A DNA stretch of 64,000 nucleotides from Ephydatia muelleri. Lineage: Eukaryota > Porifera > Demospongiae > Spongillida > Spongillidae. The notes under the pieces are model-generated. The model saw only the letters and a program-made list of their open reading frames with translations. It was not told the origin of the DNA and did no database searches. This document shows, one piece after another, positions 10,049 through 23,242 of this stretch (the stretch's first letter is position 1; every line of letters begins with the position of its first letter). Made by a program: the position numbers and the translations under genes. Location of the stretch: positions 3,420,049-3,484,048 of the forward strand of contig JABACO010000020.1 of assembly GCA_013339895.1 (NCBI GenBank), read 5' to 3'.

Positions 10049-13000
10049 ATGGAAGAGGTGATGCAAGATATTGTAGCAGAAGCACTTGAAGTGGGGAATT
10101 TCGAGCTTGTCAGTGAATTGGTTCAAAACCCCGAGTATGTTTTTGCTTCATTGAGAATAGGTCCAAATAAATATACTCCTTTGCATTATGCCTGCAAGCA
10201 TGGGAATACAGCCTTTGTGCATGCTGTGATTGCTGCCTGCCCGTTGGAAGCAGTGCAGGCTACATTCCATACTAAGCCAACGCCAGCTGATGTTGCCATT
10301 GAAAATGGGCACAAGGATTTGCAGCAATTGCTTGCTAGTCTATTTCTATATGAAGAAGACAAGGCTATAGCAGCACCAGCAAAAGAACCATTATATACCA
10401 AGCTGCAATGTCCACATGAAGAAGACAAAGTTACACCAGCATCTGTTGCAGAACCACTATGTACAAAGCCACAACCAAGTAAATTGGATGCAAGGCTGGA
10501 ATCCACTGACACATACAGGGAACAATCAACAAATGTATCTGCTGATGTGACATTACACAACGCTTGCAAAAAAGGTGATTTATTGACTGTTCGCTCTCAT
10601 GTGTCCAATGGACTGAGCCCCAATCTGCCAGATGAAGATGAGCTACTGCCACTCCACATTGCAGCTAAGTATGGTCATTGTGAGCTAATTCAGTTTCTAG
10701 TCCGAGATTGCCATTGTGATGTAAACATAGCAAATACATCATGTGGTATGACAGCTATTCATTATGCAAGTTCAGGTGGTCATCTTGATGCAGTCAAGCT
10801 GCTGGTACACTTGAACGCAAAATTGGAGGCTCGAGACTCACAGGAGCGAACATCTCTTCATCTTGCTGCTCAAGAAGGTCACCTCTCTATTGTGAAGTTT
10901 TTTGTGCATGAAAAGAAGATGGGCGGCACTGAATTGAAGGACTTGCAAGGTAATACAGCACTTAAGCTAGCTAAAGAAGGTGGGAAAAATGAAATTGTTC
11001 AATATCTCTTGGATACAAAAGAACATGATGGAGATGTACATGAAGTGGACTCCACTAATGGCTCCATGGATAACCTCAGCCAGCGAATTGTAGAGTGCAC
11101 AGTTAGTAGAGCAATGGCTTCACGTGAGCATGGTTCTGAGGGTGGACTCCAAGGGTTTCATGAACAATTGCAGAGGGACAAGGAAGACACTTCACATAAC
11201 AATGAAAGGCCACTTGGTGATCTCTCTGGCCATCAGGGTACCCTCTTGGAGGGATTTTCTGAACTCATTGGTCGTAGGGGAGGTCAGAAAAGCGGTAATA
11301 AAAGTGGTTCAGGACTGGCTGGTAGCCCATTACATACTGCTTGCATGAAAGGTGACCTGCAGATGGTGAAAAGCCTTATAAACAGTCAGAGTTGTGATAT
11401 CAATGCTCAAGATAATAACGTCAAAACACCTGTACTTTTAGCTGCGTACTTTGGTCACACTGACCTAATTCGCTTTTTGTGCTCACTGAATGATTGTGAC
11501 ATGACCAAAGCAGACAGCTTCGGTCGCACACCTTTGCACCATGCCTGTCAAAAGGGACATGTCGACGTTGTGTCTGTACTAGTTTGTGAAAAAAAATGTA
11601 ACGTTTTCCTCCCAGATAATGAAGGAGTCTTACCTGTTCACATTGCTGCCTTTGAGGGATATATTGACATTGTCCAGATACTTGCTGGGCAAAAGAACTC
11701 AAATGTCCACCAAGCAGACCATAAGGGAAGAAATGCCCTGCACAGAGCCGCTCAGGAGGGCCACCTTCATGTGGTGAAGTTCTTAGTAACGGAGTGCCAC
11801 GTGGACCCAAATGCGCAGGAGCTGGTAAATGGCTGTACACCTCTTCACTTTGCTGTGGCCAAGGGACACCAGAGGATAGTGGAGTACCTGCTGACACAAC
11901 CACACTGCGATGCGCAGGCCATTGATGAATCAGGTCGCACAGTTCTCCATAGGGCGGCAGAGTATGATCAACTCTCCATTGTGAAGTTGCTGAATGAAAA
12001 GTACAACTGCAGTTGTGCTACTCAGGACTTTGAGTTAAACACTCCTCTTCATGCTGCTGCATTTGTAGGCAACTTGGAAATAGTAAAGTATTTGACATCT
12101 CAATCTGAAGTTGTACCAGATGTCCGCAATCTTAAAGGAAGGACTGCTATCCACTTTGCTGCACAGTCTGGCCATCTGAATGTAATACAATTCTTAGTGG
12201 AGGAGAAGAAGTGGGATGCATTTCTACAGGATGAAGCACATGGTGTGACAGCATTGCATCTGGCTGCAAATAATGGCCATCTGGACATTGTAGAGTTCCT
12301 TTGTTCTCTTTGTACAACTAAATCAGACGAACAGGATAACCATGGACGTACTCCTTTGTACTACGCTACTCAAGAGGGACATGTTGAAACAGTGAAGTAC
12401 CTCATATCTCATGAGAATTGTGATCGTTACATGATAGACCATACTGGAATAACACCAGAGATGCTTGCCACTAATTCTAATCGTTCGGGCATAATTGCAG
12501 CATATGCGGTGTCTGAAAATAAGAATGCAGAAAAGGTGGTAGGTCAAAATTTGTTAACACAGGACCAGTTGAAAAGTGCTCAGAGTGTTGCGGTCCTGGA
12601 ATGTGTGGCAGAAGGTAATTTGAAGAAACTGAAAGACTTGATTGCAATGCACGGATTGCAAGTTTGTCAAAGCCTTGGACCACAAGGTGGCACCCTGCTA
12701 CACATGGCTGCACTTAGTGGTTGCCTTGAAATTGCTGATTACCTTGTTAAGGAATGTGGATTGGGTTCTTGTATAAATACTGAGGATCAGGAAGGGCACA
12801 CACCACTTCACAATGCCGCTCATCAAGGCCACCTGAGTGTGTTGCACTTTTTAGCATCTCAGAAAGGTTGTATGAAAGACAGTATTGATCGCAAGCAGAG
12901 GACGCCATTACATTATGCTTGTCAAAATGGTCATTACAATGTTGCTGTTTGTCTTGTTAGCGTCTATCACTGCCCAATTAATATTCATGATAAGGAAGGC

Positions 13001-16000
13001 GCTACTCCATTTCAGGTAGCGGCTTTTATAGGTCACCTCAATTTGGTGCAATTTCTTTCCAAGATAGAGGGCTGTGACAGAGACAGTTGTGACAATAAGA
13101 GGCGAACTGCTCTTCATTGTGCATGTCAGGAAGGCCATTTCGAAATTGTGAAATTTCTAGTGCAAGATTGTCAATGCAATTACAATGCAGTAGAGGAAGA
13201 ACATGGCTTGACACCATTGCATTTGGCTGCCACTTCTGGCCATTTTCAGATTGTGAAATATCTGTGTTCACTCAGTGCATGTAATCCAGATGCATGCGAC
13301 AAACACGGACGTACTCCACTCTTATACGCTTCCATGCACAACCGCCTTGATGTAGTTCAATACCTTGCCACTGAGAAGCAGTGTAATGTGACAATAAAGG
13401 ATGAACTAGGCGTAACTCCAATAAAAGCTGCAAAATTTGCTGATGTGATCAAGTTTCTTGAGGAGCATATAGCGAGATGTGCTAATGAAAGGATAGTTCA
13501 TTCAGATCATACTACTCCCCAAAATGCAAGTACTGGAGCAAGTGCTGTGGATGGATTGTCAAGTAAAATGGGGTTTGAAACAGCATCTACAGATCAATTA
13601 TCGCTACACATGTATGTAGAGAGTGGAGATCTTGAAAAACTAAAGGTTGCTTTGGCAACTACCGAATGTGATGCCATCAATGCGAGAGGTCCTGGTGGAG
13701 AAACCCTTCTCCACAATGCATGCTTTGCTGGTCATTGCAATATTGTTCAATACCTTGTCGTTGAGAAGAATTTCAACATCAGTATCCTGGATAAAGAAGG
13801 ACGTTCTCTCCTTCATTATGCTGCCTGCAAAGGCCATGCTGATATTGTAGACATGCTTGCAAGCCGCTCTGCTGAATTGGTCAGTCAGTGTGACATCCGT
13901 GGTCGCACAGCGCTTCATGATGCAGCACAAAATGGCCATCTGAATGTGGTGACGACACTGGTAAAGAATCACAAGTGCAACTGTGACATGGCTGACAGAA
14001 CTGGTGTGGTCCCTCTTCATCTTGCTGCAGGCAATGGGCACATAGATGTAATCCAGTTTCTGTTAAAAGAAGGTGGTGCTAATCTTCAATTGACAAACAC
14101 CGATGGGGAAACTGTATTACATTTTGCCAGTCGTTATGGACAACTGGAAGCAGCTAAGTATTTGGTGACGAACTTGAGTGCCTCCCCTATGAAAAAAGAT
14201 TCGAAACATGGTGCAAGTGCCTTACACCTGGCTGCCAATTTTGGTCACTATGATTTGGTAAGGTACATGTGTGAACTACCCGGCTTCGTGCCTAACATGA
14301 TTGATAATCATGGTCAAACTGCACTGCATTATGCTTGTCAGGAGGGCCATCTGAAAATTGTGGAGTGCCTCATTCAACACGGATGTCAAAAAGATGTAAA
14401 AGATGACAAAGATATTACTCCTGTTCAAATAGCAGCAATGGTCGGAAAAACTGATGTAGTGTTGTATCTGCAGAGCATCAATAACCAGACCAACCCGGCC
14501 CAAGATGCTAATGCAAGTGCAGCAACAATTATTTCTTTGGCTGCTGAAGGCAATCTAATCAAATTGGAAGAGCTTATGGCCTTGAGCAAATGTCTGGACA
14601 CTAAATTAGTGGGTGCAAAGGACGAGACTCCGTTGCATGTCTCAGCAAATCAAGGACACTTACCTGTTGTTCAGTATTTTGTAAAACTGGGCTATGATTT
14701 GAACAGCAAAGACATTGATGGAGACACGCCATTGCACTGTGCTGCTCAAAATGGCCACCATCCAATTGTTTCATTTCTTCTTACTCAGAATGTAACAGAC
14801 GCAAACATTGTGAACAAGAATCTTCGCTTACCATTGCATTGTGCCAGTGTGGAGGGTTGCCCAAATGTTTTAGAGGCTCTCTTGCCACACACAGCTAATA
14901 AGGATGCGAAGGATGTACAGGGCTCTACTCCACTTTTACTTGCAGCCTATTTCGGACAATTAGCAAATTTCAAGCTCCTTCTTGAAGCAGGATGTGATCC
15001 TGGGTGCACTGATACTGATGGTCGCAATGCACTTCATTTGGCGTGTCAAGAAAAACATGCGGAAATAGTCAAGGTTTTGATTGAGAAGACTGGCATATCG
15101 CTGTGTGTAAGAGACAGCTCTCACGGTAGTACTCCATTTCATTTTGCAGCCAACAAAGGATCTGTTGAGATCATGCAACTATTGTGCACACACCCTCAGA
15201 GCAATCCAAACTTGGAAGATCATAACGGTCGGACACCACTGCACTATGCGAGCCAGAATGGTCACATAGAATTAGTCAGATTGCTGACAACCAAGTATGG
15301 ATCTGATGCAATGGCAAAGGATAAAAAGAAAGTCACGCCTCTAAGTCTCTCTGCAGAAGGTGGTCACCTTCATGTCTTGAAGTACCTTTGTTCTCTGGCA
15401 AACAGCGATCCTGGTTTCAGTGATGGGCATGGGCGTACTCCACTGCATTATGCATGTCAGGAAGGTCACATGGATATTGTTCAATATCTTATTGGAGGAC
15501 AAGCGGGGAAACTTGATCAGAAAGATGACAATGGAGTCACACCAATGGATTTACTCAGTGAGATGAATCATGCACGCATTCTCGATTACCTCAAACAACG
15601 AGGACGGCAAGGGACTGTCAAGAGCAGTAACCATATCAATAACCTCAACACCTCTAGAGAGAGTAAAACGTGCATCTCATCCTCTGATGACTCTGCACTT
15701 CTTCTTCATGCGTCTCAGGGTGCACTGCCATCACTTAAAGTTGCTTTATCAAAAAATCCATCTTCAGTAAATGTACGAGGTCCAAAAGGAGAAACATTAC
15801 TGCATTGTGCCAGCCTAATAGGGCATCTGGATGTAGCTCAATTTCTAGTTAATGATTGTCATGTGGACATAAATAGTAAAGACAATGATAGTCGCACCCC
15901 TTTGTTTATCGCAGCTCATGAAGGGCATGTTTCATTGCTCCAGTTCTTGACATCACGTGGTGCTGATCTTCACCGAAAGGATATCCTTGGTCGCGAGCCT

Positions 16001-19000
16001 TTGCACTATGCCAGCCAAAATGGTCACCTGAATTGTGTCAAAGCACTGGTCAAGGAGTACAGCTGTGACGTAAATGTTGCAGATAAGACTGGTGTCACAC
16101 CAATTCAGCTTGCTGCTCAACGAGGAAATGTAGATGTCTTTCGATTTCTGTTAAGGGAGAGCAACGCAGATCACACCTTGAAGAACGACACTGGTAGAAG
16201 CCCACTCCATTATGCAAGTCAACAGGGTTGCTTACCTATTGTAGAGACTTTGCTTTCAGAGTGCAAAGTGAACTGCATGGAGATAGACTTAGCCCATGGT
16301 GTTACTGCTCTCCATCTGGCTGCCAGCAATGGACACCTTGATGTGGTCAAATTCCTATCAGCTCAACCAAACTGTGAATGTGACTTCCTAGATTTCCATG
16401 AGCACACACCACTGTACTATGCCATTCTTGAAGACCATTTCAGCGTGGCAAAATATCTTGTGGAAGAGATGAAATGCAACCCCTCTATCAAAGATAGCAA
16501 TGGTACTTCTCCATTGTCAGTGGCAAAATCGCGTGGTCGGAGCAACTTTGTTGACCTCCTCAGTAAACGTGGTAGCAATCAAATAAAAGATAGCAATGTA
16601 AATAATAGCACGAGTAGCAGTTTATCCATAGAGCAGGTTCACAATTCTGTTTCGGTTTCTGGAGATGTAGAACATGGTGAAGAGGTGAGTATGTACCTGT
16701 TAGCACAAGCATCAAATGGCAACCTATTACAGCTAAAAGAAGCCATTGAAAATATTCCTGCTGCTGCAAATGTAATAGGTCGCAATGGGGAAACCTTGTT
16801 ACACATAGCTAGCTTTGCTGGGCATCTACCAGTAGTTGAGTATCTGGTAACTGAACTGCATAGTGATGTCAATTTCAAAGATGATAATGGCCAGACCCCT
16901 GTGCACAATGCTGCACATGAGGGTCACACAGCAGTGTTGAATTTCCTGGGATCACAACCCAATTGCAACATAAATGCAAACAATAATATACGCCGTTTGC
17001 CTCTGCATTATGGTACACAGAATGGCCATTTCGCTGTTGTGAAACTTTTGGTAGAGAAGTATAAGTGTGATGTCAATGCTGAAGACAAAACAGGAGTAAT
17101 ACCATTTCAACTTGCTGCTGAAGCAGGCCACTTTGATGTGTTTGAATACTGTCTACTCACTGGAAAGGGAAACATTTTGCATCAAGATCGTAATGGTAGG
17201 AATGTACTGCATTGTGCCAGCCAGCAAGGCAGTGTTCAAATTGTGAAACTACTTCTGCAACAATGTAAAGCAGAGGTCACCGTCAAGGACAAGGTGCTGG
17301 GGGTAACTGCTCTGCATCTTGCTGCTGGTTGTGACCATCTCGATGTTGTTAAGTTGATGTGTTCTGTTATTAAGAAAAATTCGCCTAGCACATGTGATGT
17401 TCTTGACAACCATGGTCGAACACCACTGCATTATGCCTGCCAGGACGGTGCTATATGTAGTGTCCAGTACTTGATCTCAGAGCAGCAGTGCAACCCTCAC
17501 CTTCAAGACCAGAATGGAATAACTCCATTCCACCTTGCTACTCTGAAATCATACACGGAAATAGTGGACTACATCAAGTTCCATTGTGGTAATACCAATA
17601 GAGGTGGCAGTGCTGTTGGTACTGCTTTTGGAAATGGCAAGCAGCCATTATCTCCTGGCAAGGCATCAATCAAAACAATTCTTCCAGAGCAGCCAAAGGA
17701 ATTAGCAGCACGTTTGCTTGTGGTCAGGGGAAGCTTTACGGAATTGAAACAATTGGTCCACCAGCATGGCACGTCTATTCTGAAACAGAAGGGGTCACAA
17801 GGCGAGAGTGTGCTGCACAATGCAGCCGCTGCTGGTCACTTAGAAATTGTTCAGTACCTGGTTCAGGAATGTGGCCTGAGTGTGAATGAACAGGATGAAG
17901 ATGGCCATATACCACTGCATAATGCTGTCCACGATGGCAATACCAACATCATAAGGTTCCTGATGGGTTACAATGACTGCAACATCAACAGCAAAGACAA
18001 GAGTGGCCGCATGCCTATTCACTACGGTGCACAGAATGGCCACTTTGACAGTATCAAGGTGCTTGTTCTTGAAGGAAAATGCAGCTATGCTTCTGGTGAT
18101 GACAATGGGCGAACTCCGTTGCATCTTGCGGCATTCAATGGCCACAAAATGATTGTGACATTCTTGCTATCTCAGAAAAACACTAGAGCAGACGTCTGTG
18201 ATAAGAATGGTCGCACACCCCTGCATTGTGCTAGCCAGGGGGGCCACACTGATGTTGCTCAGTACCTGATCACAGAACACAATGCTGATGTCACAATAAG
18301 GGACCTTGAACACAAGATAACTGCGTTGCACCTTGCAGCCAGCAATGGACATTTGGATATTGTAAAATTACTTTGTGCTCACCCAAAATGCGAGCCTGAT
18401 GCCGTTGAGCAGCGTGGTCGATCCTCACTACACTGTGCCTGTGCTGCTGGGCACGTGAGCATTGTGAAGTATCTGGTTACTGAAAAGAATTGTGATATGA
18501 ATCGTAAGGATGGAGTAGGACTTTCTCCGGTTGAAGTAGTAGCAAAGCAGGGTAATGTGGAGTTAATTGATTTCTTTAAACAGACAGGGAAATCATCAGG
18601 TCGTGTTTCAGACTTGTCGGTGGAACAGCTGGAAATGTTGAAAAGAGGTATGCAACAGACAAAAGAGTGTGGAGAGCGAGAGTTAGCATTCCACAAGCAT
18701 GCAATGGAAGGGGATCTGGAAAAGTTGAAGGAAGACATCCAAGCAGGAGGTGCCAAAATGGTCAACTGCAAAGGTCTCAGTGGACAGAGTGTCATTCATA
18801 ATGCAACAGAAGCTGGCCATTTTGTCATTGTTCAGTACCTAATTAAAGAGCACTCTTGTGATGTAAATGTTAAGGATGATAGTGGATGCACACCTCTCCA
18901 CCTAGCTGCCCATGGTGGATATGAATTGATTGCTGAGCTCCTAGTGTCCCTGCCTGTCTGCTTTGTGGACCCAGAGGACATGTATGGTAGGACACCTCTC

Positions 19001-19792
19001 CATTACGCTGCCAAAAATGGGCACTTGAATGTGGTCCAATTACTTGTTGAAAAAGCCAAGTGTAATGTTCTGGCAATAGATGAGAAGAAGATAACTCCAT
19101 TTCATCTTGCAGCTGGCAATGGGAGACTGGATATAGTCAAATTTCTATGCAGTAAAGGTTGCGACCCTCATCTGGTGGACAAAAGTGGCCGAGCAGGGAT
19201 CCACTATGCCAGTCAGGATGGTAAACTGGATGTGATCAAGTACCTGGTGACCCAACAGAAGTCCAGCTGTGTTTCCAGAGACCTAGACCACGGTGTGACA
19301 CCGATACACTTGGCAGCTGCAAAGGGCTACTCGGACATACTGTCCTTCTTTGGTTCGCAGAATGAATGCAAAGATGCCATGGACAGGAAGGACAACCATG
19401 GCCGCACCCCTCTGCACTATGCATGTCAGAATGGTTGTCATGACGCCACAATGCTCCTGTTCAAGAAGTATAGCTGCGACCCGCTGGCAAAAGACTTGCT
19501 CGGAGCCACGCCCATTGATCTTGCAGAACACTCTGGAAACTCTGGAATAGCAAGGTTCCTAAAAGGAGGGGAGGAGGTAATATGTTCAAAATGTGGTATT
19601 TTGTCGCATTCTGTTTATAAATGTTCATGTACAATAGTAGGTAGTGGTGTATTCAGGTGTGGTGGTAGTTCCCAGGCTACATACATATGTACACATACAT
19701 GAACATGTGCATTGTATACTTTCAACCTGTACTTTTGCGTGTTTATGCTCATTGGATTTTAATTGTTGTTTCAGATGGGGTCAACTGTATAA
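10049..19792 (+). CDS. Giant ankyrin-repeat protein, copy 1
   Basis: The model is join(10049-19576, 19775-19792), 3181 aa. The first coding exon is 9.5 kb without a stop. The start AAGATGG is a good Kozak context, and AG|CCAAGATGG is shared with copy 2, suggesting a 5' UTR intron just upstream. A donor at 19577 (GAG|GTAATA) and acceptor at 19774 (TTTCAG) lie where copy 2 also has splice sites; the final exon adds five residues. The protein is almost entirely ankyrin repeats (G-TPLH-AA-GH-IV-L pattern), on the order of 80. Nine super-modules start near residues 166, 425, 844, 1182, 1491, 1881, 2214, 2551 and 2878, each opening with a degenerate cap repeat and separated by short Ser/Asn-rich linkers. 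There is no signal peptide, membrane segment, death, kinase, NACHT, ZU5 or PARP domain. Ankyrin repeats bind proteins; the partner is unknown. The function is not predicted. Confidence 0.9.
19577..19774 (+). other. 3' intron of ankyrin copy 1
   Basis: Canonical GTAATA donor and TTGTTGTTTCAG acceptor, phase 0, 198 nt. Reading through it would add 42 Cys/Ser-rich codons that have no counterpart in copy 2. Copy 2 has a donor at the homologous position (40083, GTGAGA), so splicing is the better explanation. Confidence 0.75.
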
Positions 19793-20616
19793 CAAAAAGC
19801 ACAAGAGGAATGGTTAGTTTGTGTAAACAATATTTATTAATGCAAAACTAGTGAAGTGTTCCATGATTTGTGACCCTTGTGAATGTATATACATAGCATG
19901 CAATTCAAATTGTTATATCTTCTGAACAGTATACTCTACAGACATCCTATATGAAACACTTCATACCACACCATTTCCCTATGTTAAACTGTATTTTGAT
20001 GTCTAGCACAAGCACAGCACCGATGTTGTGAGGTCTAGGGGTCCAAAATTGCCACATTTCAGGTAAGAGCATTTAAATTGTTTCCAGTATTCTGTTCATA
20101 AATTTTGTACCTTTTCCATTACAGAGATACTGCTGTGCAAAGTTAATGCACATTTTCCTGGACATTTTGCGCCAAATATTTTGGAAAGCCGTATTCCATT
20201 CAATTTATGGAGAAAATCATTGGCGTGAATAGAGCGGGAAAATGTGTAATTAATTACTGTACACAGCTGTATTTCTGTAATAGATAAAGCAAAAATCAAC
20301 AAACAGAAGTTAACAATAGTGACAAAACATACCGAATTTGAAGACTCCTACCAGATGATGTGGCGGTTTTAAACCTTTGGTGTATGAGACATATTATCAT
20401 CGGCATCGTACTTGTGCAAGACACCAAACTAGATTTTTACATCGTGAAGTATAGTGTGTTGAAAATTTAGGACATTAGTAGCGTAAACCTTGCAGACAAA
20501 ATAGCAATCTGAATTTGATGCGACAAGTGTCTAAATCTTGTGGATTTTCCAAGTGGTTTTTGTACTTTGCAAAAATCAGTACCAAAACTTTATGTCTGTT
20601 CTTTATTTCTTTTTCA

Positions 20617-20818
20617 TTAACTCTATTGCGGGCAACAGTGCAATATTACGCCACAACTACTATAATGCCACTTTTGTAAAATTTCACCATTAACGTTTTT
20701 GAAGTCAACACATTGTTCAGAGGAAAAGTTTATTTGCTTGTCAAATTCCTCAAAGCTATTTACGAAGAATGTTCCTTGAAATGCCAATACCATAATAATG
20801 AAAAATTATAGTAATTTA
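20617..20818. mobile_element. Decayed copy of the TTAA MITE family
   Basis: The sequence starts TTAACTCTATTGCGGGCAAC, followed by GTGCAATATTACGCC. It aligns with the better-preserved MITE at 51831-52057 (same order of GGGCAACAG, CAATATT, GTAGTCAACA-like blocks). The right end is recognisable only as a TACCATAATAAT-like block near 20787. Confidence 0.5.
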
Positions 20819-21005
20819 AAGTTCTCCATGATCATTTTGTGAGACTTCCTTGGAAATAATATTAGAGATCTTGGGATGGATCTGATCACTGTTTATATCT
20901 GAGTTGCCTCCAAAGCACTGTCGTCATTGTGGTTTACTGCTGAAGTATTTTCCCAACTTTGTTAATCAGGGAGTATAAATGTTTTGTTCAATCGAATAAT
21001 CTAAT

Positions 21006-21274
21006 TGTGACGGAATGCACGTATATAATGCTAGCATTCTCTCCGATCTCAAGTATTATGCGCAATTTTATACTTCATACCGCGCATGCGTATTCAAATT
21101 AAATTGTTCTTGGTGAAGGCATCCGTCACCAAATGTGACAGAATGCACGTACCGGTATATAATGCTAACACTCAGGCAGTTCTCTCCAATCTCAAGTATT
21201 ACATGCAATTTTATACTTCAAACTGCGCATGCGTATTCAAATTAAATTGTTTTTGGCGACGGCATCCGACACAC
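21006..21274 (+). repeat. Tandem pair of ~130-bp units
   Basis: Two diverged direct copies (about 21008-21134 and 21138-21274) share GGAATGCACGTATATAATGC-like starts, ATCTCAAGTATTA, and GCGCATGCGTATTCAAATTA. No coding sense is seen. It lies about 1.2 kb downstream of ankyrin copy 1. Confidence 0.7.
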
Positions 21275-21890
21275 TAATCCTCTAGGGTTCAAATGTTGTT
21301 CATTATAGAGAGTGAATGTGCCATGTGTATCTAGACAATTTTCAGCTGTAATCTTATGATTATCACGGAGTGGTTCTTGGCTTTGGTCTGTGATGTGTCT
21401 CATACTATCATGTTGACCTTCCTTTTGTTGAAGTAACAAAAGTGACTCAAGACTCAAGTTGTTAAAAACACATGGGTTTTCTTTCATACTGGCGAGGAAT
21501 GTGTTGTCCAATGGGATTCTCGTTCATACAGTTAGCATATGTAGTGCTTTACTTTCCTGGTATAAAATGTAAGAACAAATAATATGCCATAATTTTGCAT
21601 ATCTTGTGTAGTACATGTATTTGCAGAAATCAAACCAAATCAATCAAATAAAACCATATTAAAATTTGTTGACTACATGTATTACCACTAGTAAACCAGT
21701 AGCCAAATGTTTCACCTAAAGCTATAAGGTTGCTTGCTTATAAAATTTGCCATTTGAATGTCAGGAGCTTAGTTCATGGATAGTTGAAGAGCTCTCAGAT
21801 GCAGTGGTCATATAATGATTTGTTTGTGAGTGATTATAACCAAAATTTGGTGTTGCATGCTGTTAATACCATCCATTTTCTTGCAGGCAT

Positions 21891-21935
21891 TCCAGATACC
21901 TACAACAATGACTTTGATTGCAGCATGTTAGTAAT
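21891..21935 (+). other. Conserved block, possible alternative last exon
   Basis: After a TTGCAG acceptor-like site, a block of about 40 bases matches the block after TTTCAG at 40853 behind ankyrin copy 2. Joined in phase 0 to the ankyrin exon, both copies would read AFQ(I/V)P(T/S)TMTL and then stop. Conservation in intergenic sequence that is otherwise diverged suggests either an exon or an untranslated element. Confidence 0.35.
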
Positions 21936-22394
21936 CATTACTTGTGTGTTGATATATATTTATGTGCCCACTTTATGCGTATGTGTAAATGCATCTTTTG
22001 ACAATCTCATGTTTTCATTACAGTTCAAACTGTCCAAATGTTTTGTTTATGTCATTTGGTTGGATATTGATACTTTTAGATGAGTACTACATGTATAAGT
22101 CCAATGTTCGTGCCAGTGCACCATTTGATCATTTGATGGCTTGTCTGAATAACACAAAAGCCATTGCAAATTTGGTTTGTTTATACAAATAGTACAGCAT
22201 TGCCACTTGCATAGTTTATATTGCAGTCAGTAATTTTCTCACTGTTCACGCTCTAATTATATGCCTTTTCTCACCCAGTGGCATCTGTCAAAAATATGAT
22301 GTTATACAAATATCATTATAAAAACCAAAACAGATGGCATGTTTGTACTGCATTAATAAAACTGCATTTGCCAATTGTTTGGACCTCATTAAAA

Positions 22395-22610
22395 AGCGCA
22401 AATTGATTTGACCAGGTGCTGAAAAGTACTGCTCTATTTGAGTATAGACGTGGTGGCCAGTATGCATGTTATGCAAAGCAAAGCTTGATAAGAACAAGTG
22501 GGGTGAACATGCCATGTTCAATGTTATGCACACGCTGACCATAGGATCATTTTTTTGTCATCCTCATGGCTTTTTGTACACAGCTGGTAGGTTTCTGGAT
22601 CTGTAGCTAG
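22395..22610 (-). pseudogene. ABHD4/5 last-exon relic
   Basis: On the minus strand this reads FALHNMHTGHHVYTQIE, matching FASHTVHAGHHLYAEKN in the last exon of the intact ABHD gene at 43735-45666. Nucleotide similarity continues for about 200 bases, including the TGGTGGCCAG and ATCATTT/ATCCTTT blocks. Upstream exons are not found, and the open frame runs into unrelated sequence after the catalytic-His motif. This is the degenerate ABHD partner of ankyrin copy 1, left by the segmental duplication. Confidence 0.7.
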
Positions 22611-23065
22611 GAGCATTCGGTGGAAAACCCTTACATCAGAGAACTTGGCATCCTGGTGGACATTCATTCACAAATATAAAGTCGTGAGCCATCATCTGCA
22701 TTTAGCAGAAGCTAAGTTCAATCTTTTCCCCCTTGAGTGGTTGTAAAATGTTGCAACATTGGAACACACCTTTGTTACCAAGGACACAGTAGTGTCTCTG
22801 ATTTCATTGTGGGTATTGTAGGAAATCCATCCATGTGACATATCATTGCATAGTCAGCAGAAAACAATTTGTCGCAGTTGCGGAGCCTATGTGTATCTGG
22901 TAGTGCCAACCCAATTCATAGGTATAGTGCTCTCTTTTGTGCAAGTGCTATGCTGTCCTACTACGAGTGTGATCAATTGTCGAGGTTCATGCAGCAAATA
23001 TATTTAAGGTGTTGCAACACAGATCATTTGTCCCTAGCCTACTGTTTTAGCATTAACCACTCCAC

Positions 23066-23241
23066 CAGGCCCGCAGGGAAAAAATGGGTCGAAACAAGTT
23101 TTGATTTATAAAGGATTTAAAAATCCTCTGTAAAATCATTGTGTGATTGAACATAAAAATCAGACACGTGTGATTTTTATTGTTCAACACGTAATGATTC
23201 CAAAATGATTCTACGCGTTTTTTTTTTCCTGTGCGGCCCTA
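23066..23241. mobile_element. Palindromic MITE, ~176 bp
   Basis: The terminal inverted repeat CAGGCCCGCAGGGAAAAAA is mirrored by TTTCCTGTGCGGCCCTA at the right end. The centre is a near-perfect hairpin around CACGTG (TTGAACATAAAAATCA pairs with TGATTTTTATTGTTCAA). The CAGG(G)CCG ends resemble hAT-type MITEs. No clear 8-bp target duplication is seen. Confidence 0.55.
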
Positions 23242-23242
23242 C

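Noticed and set aside
10186..10569. Antisense open frames within both ankyrin genes (many, 60-160 codons)
   Set aside because: They are shadows of a long repetitive coding exon and shift with the repeat period; no independent evidence.
19577..19702. Reading ankyrin copy 1 through to the stop at 19702 (3217 aa)
   Set aside because: A consensus donor sits at the same point as in copy 2, and the extra Cys/Ser-rich tail has no counterpart there.
21242..21511. 89-codon minus-strand open frame
   Set aside because: No family recognised and it partly overlaps the tandem repeat.
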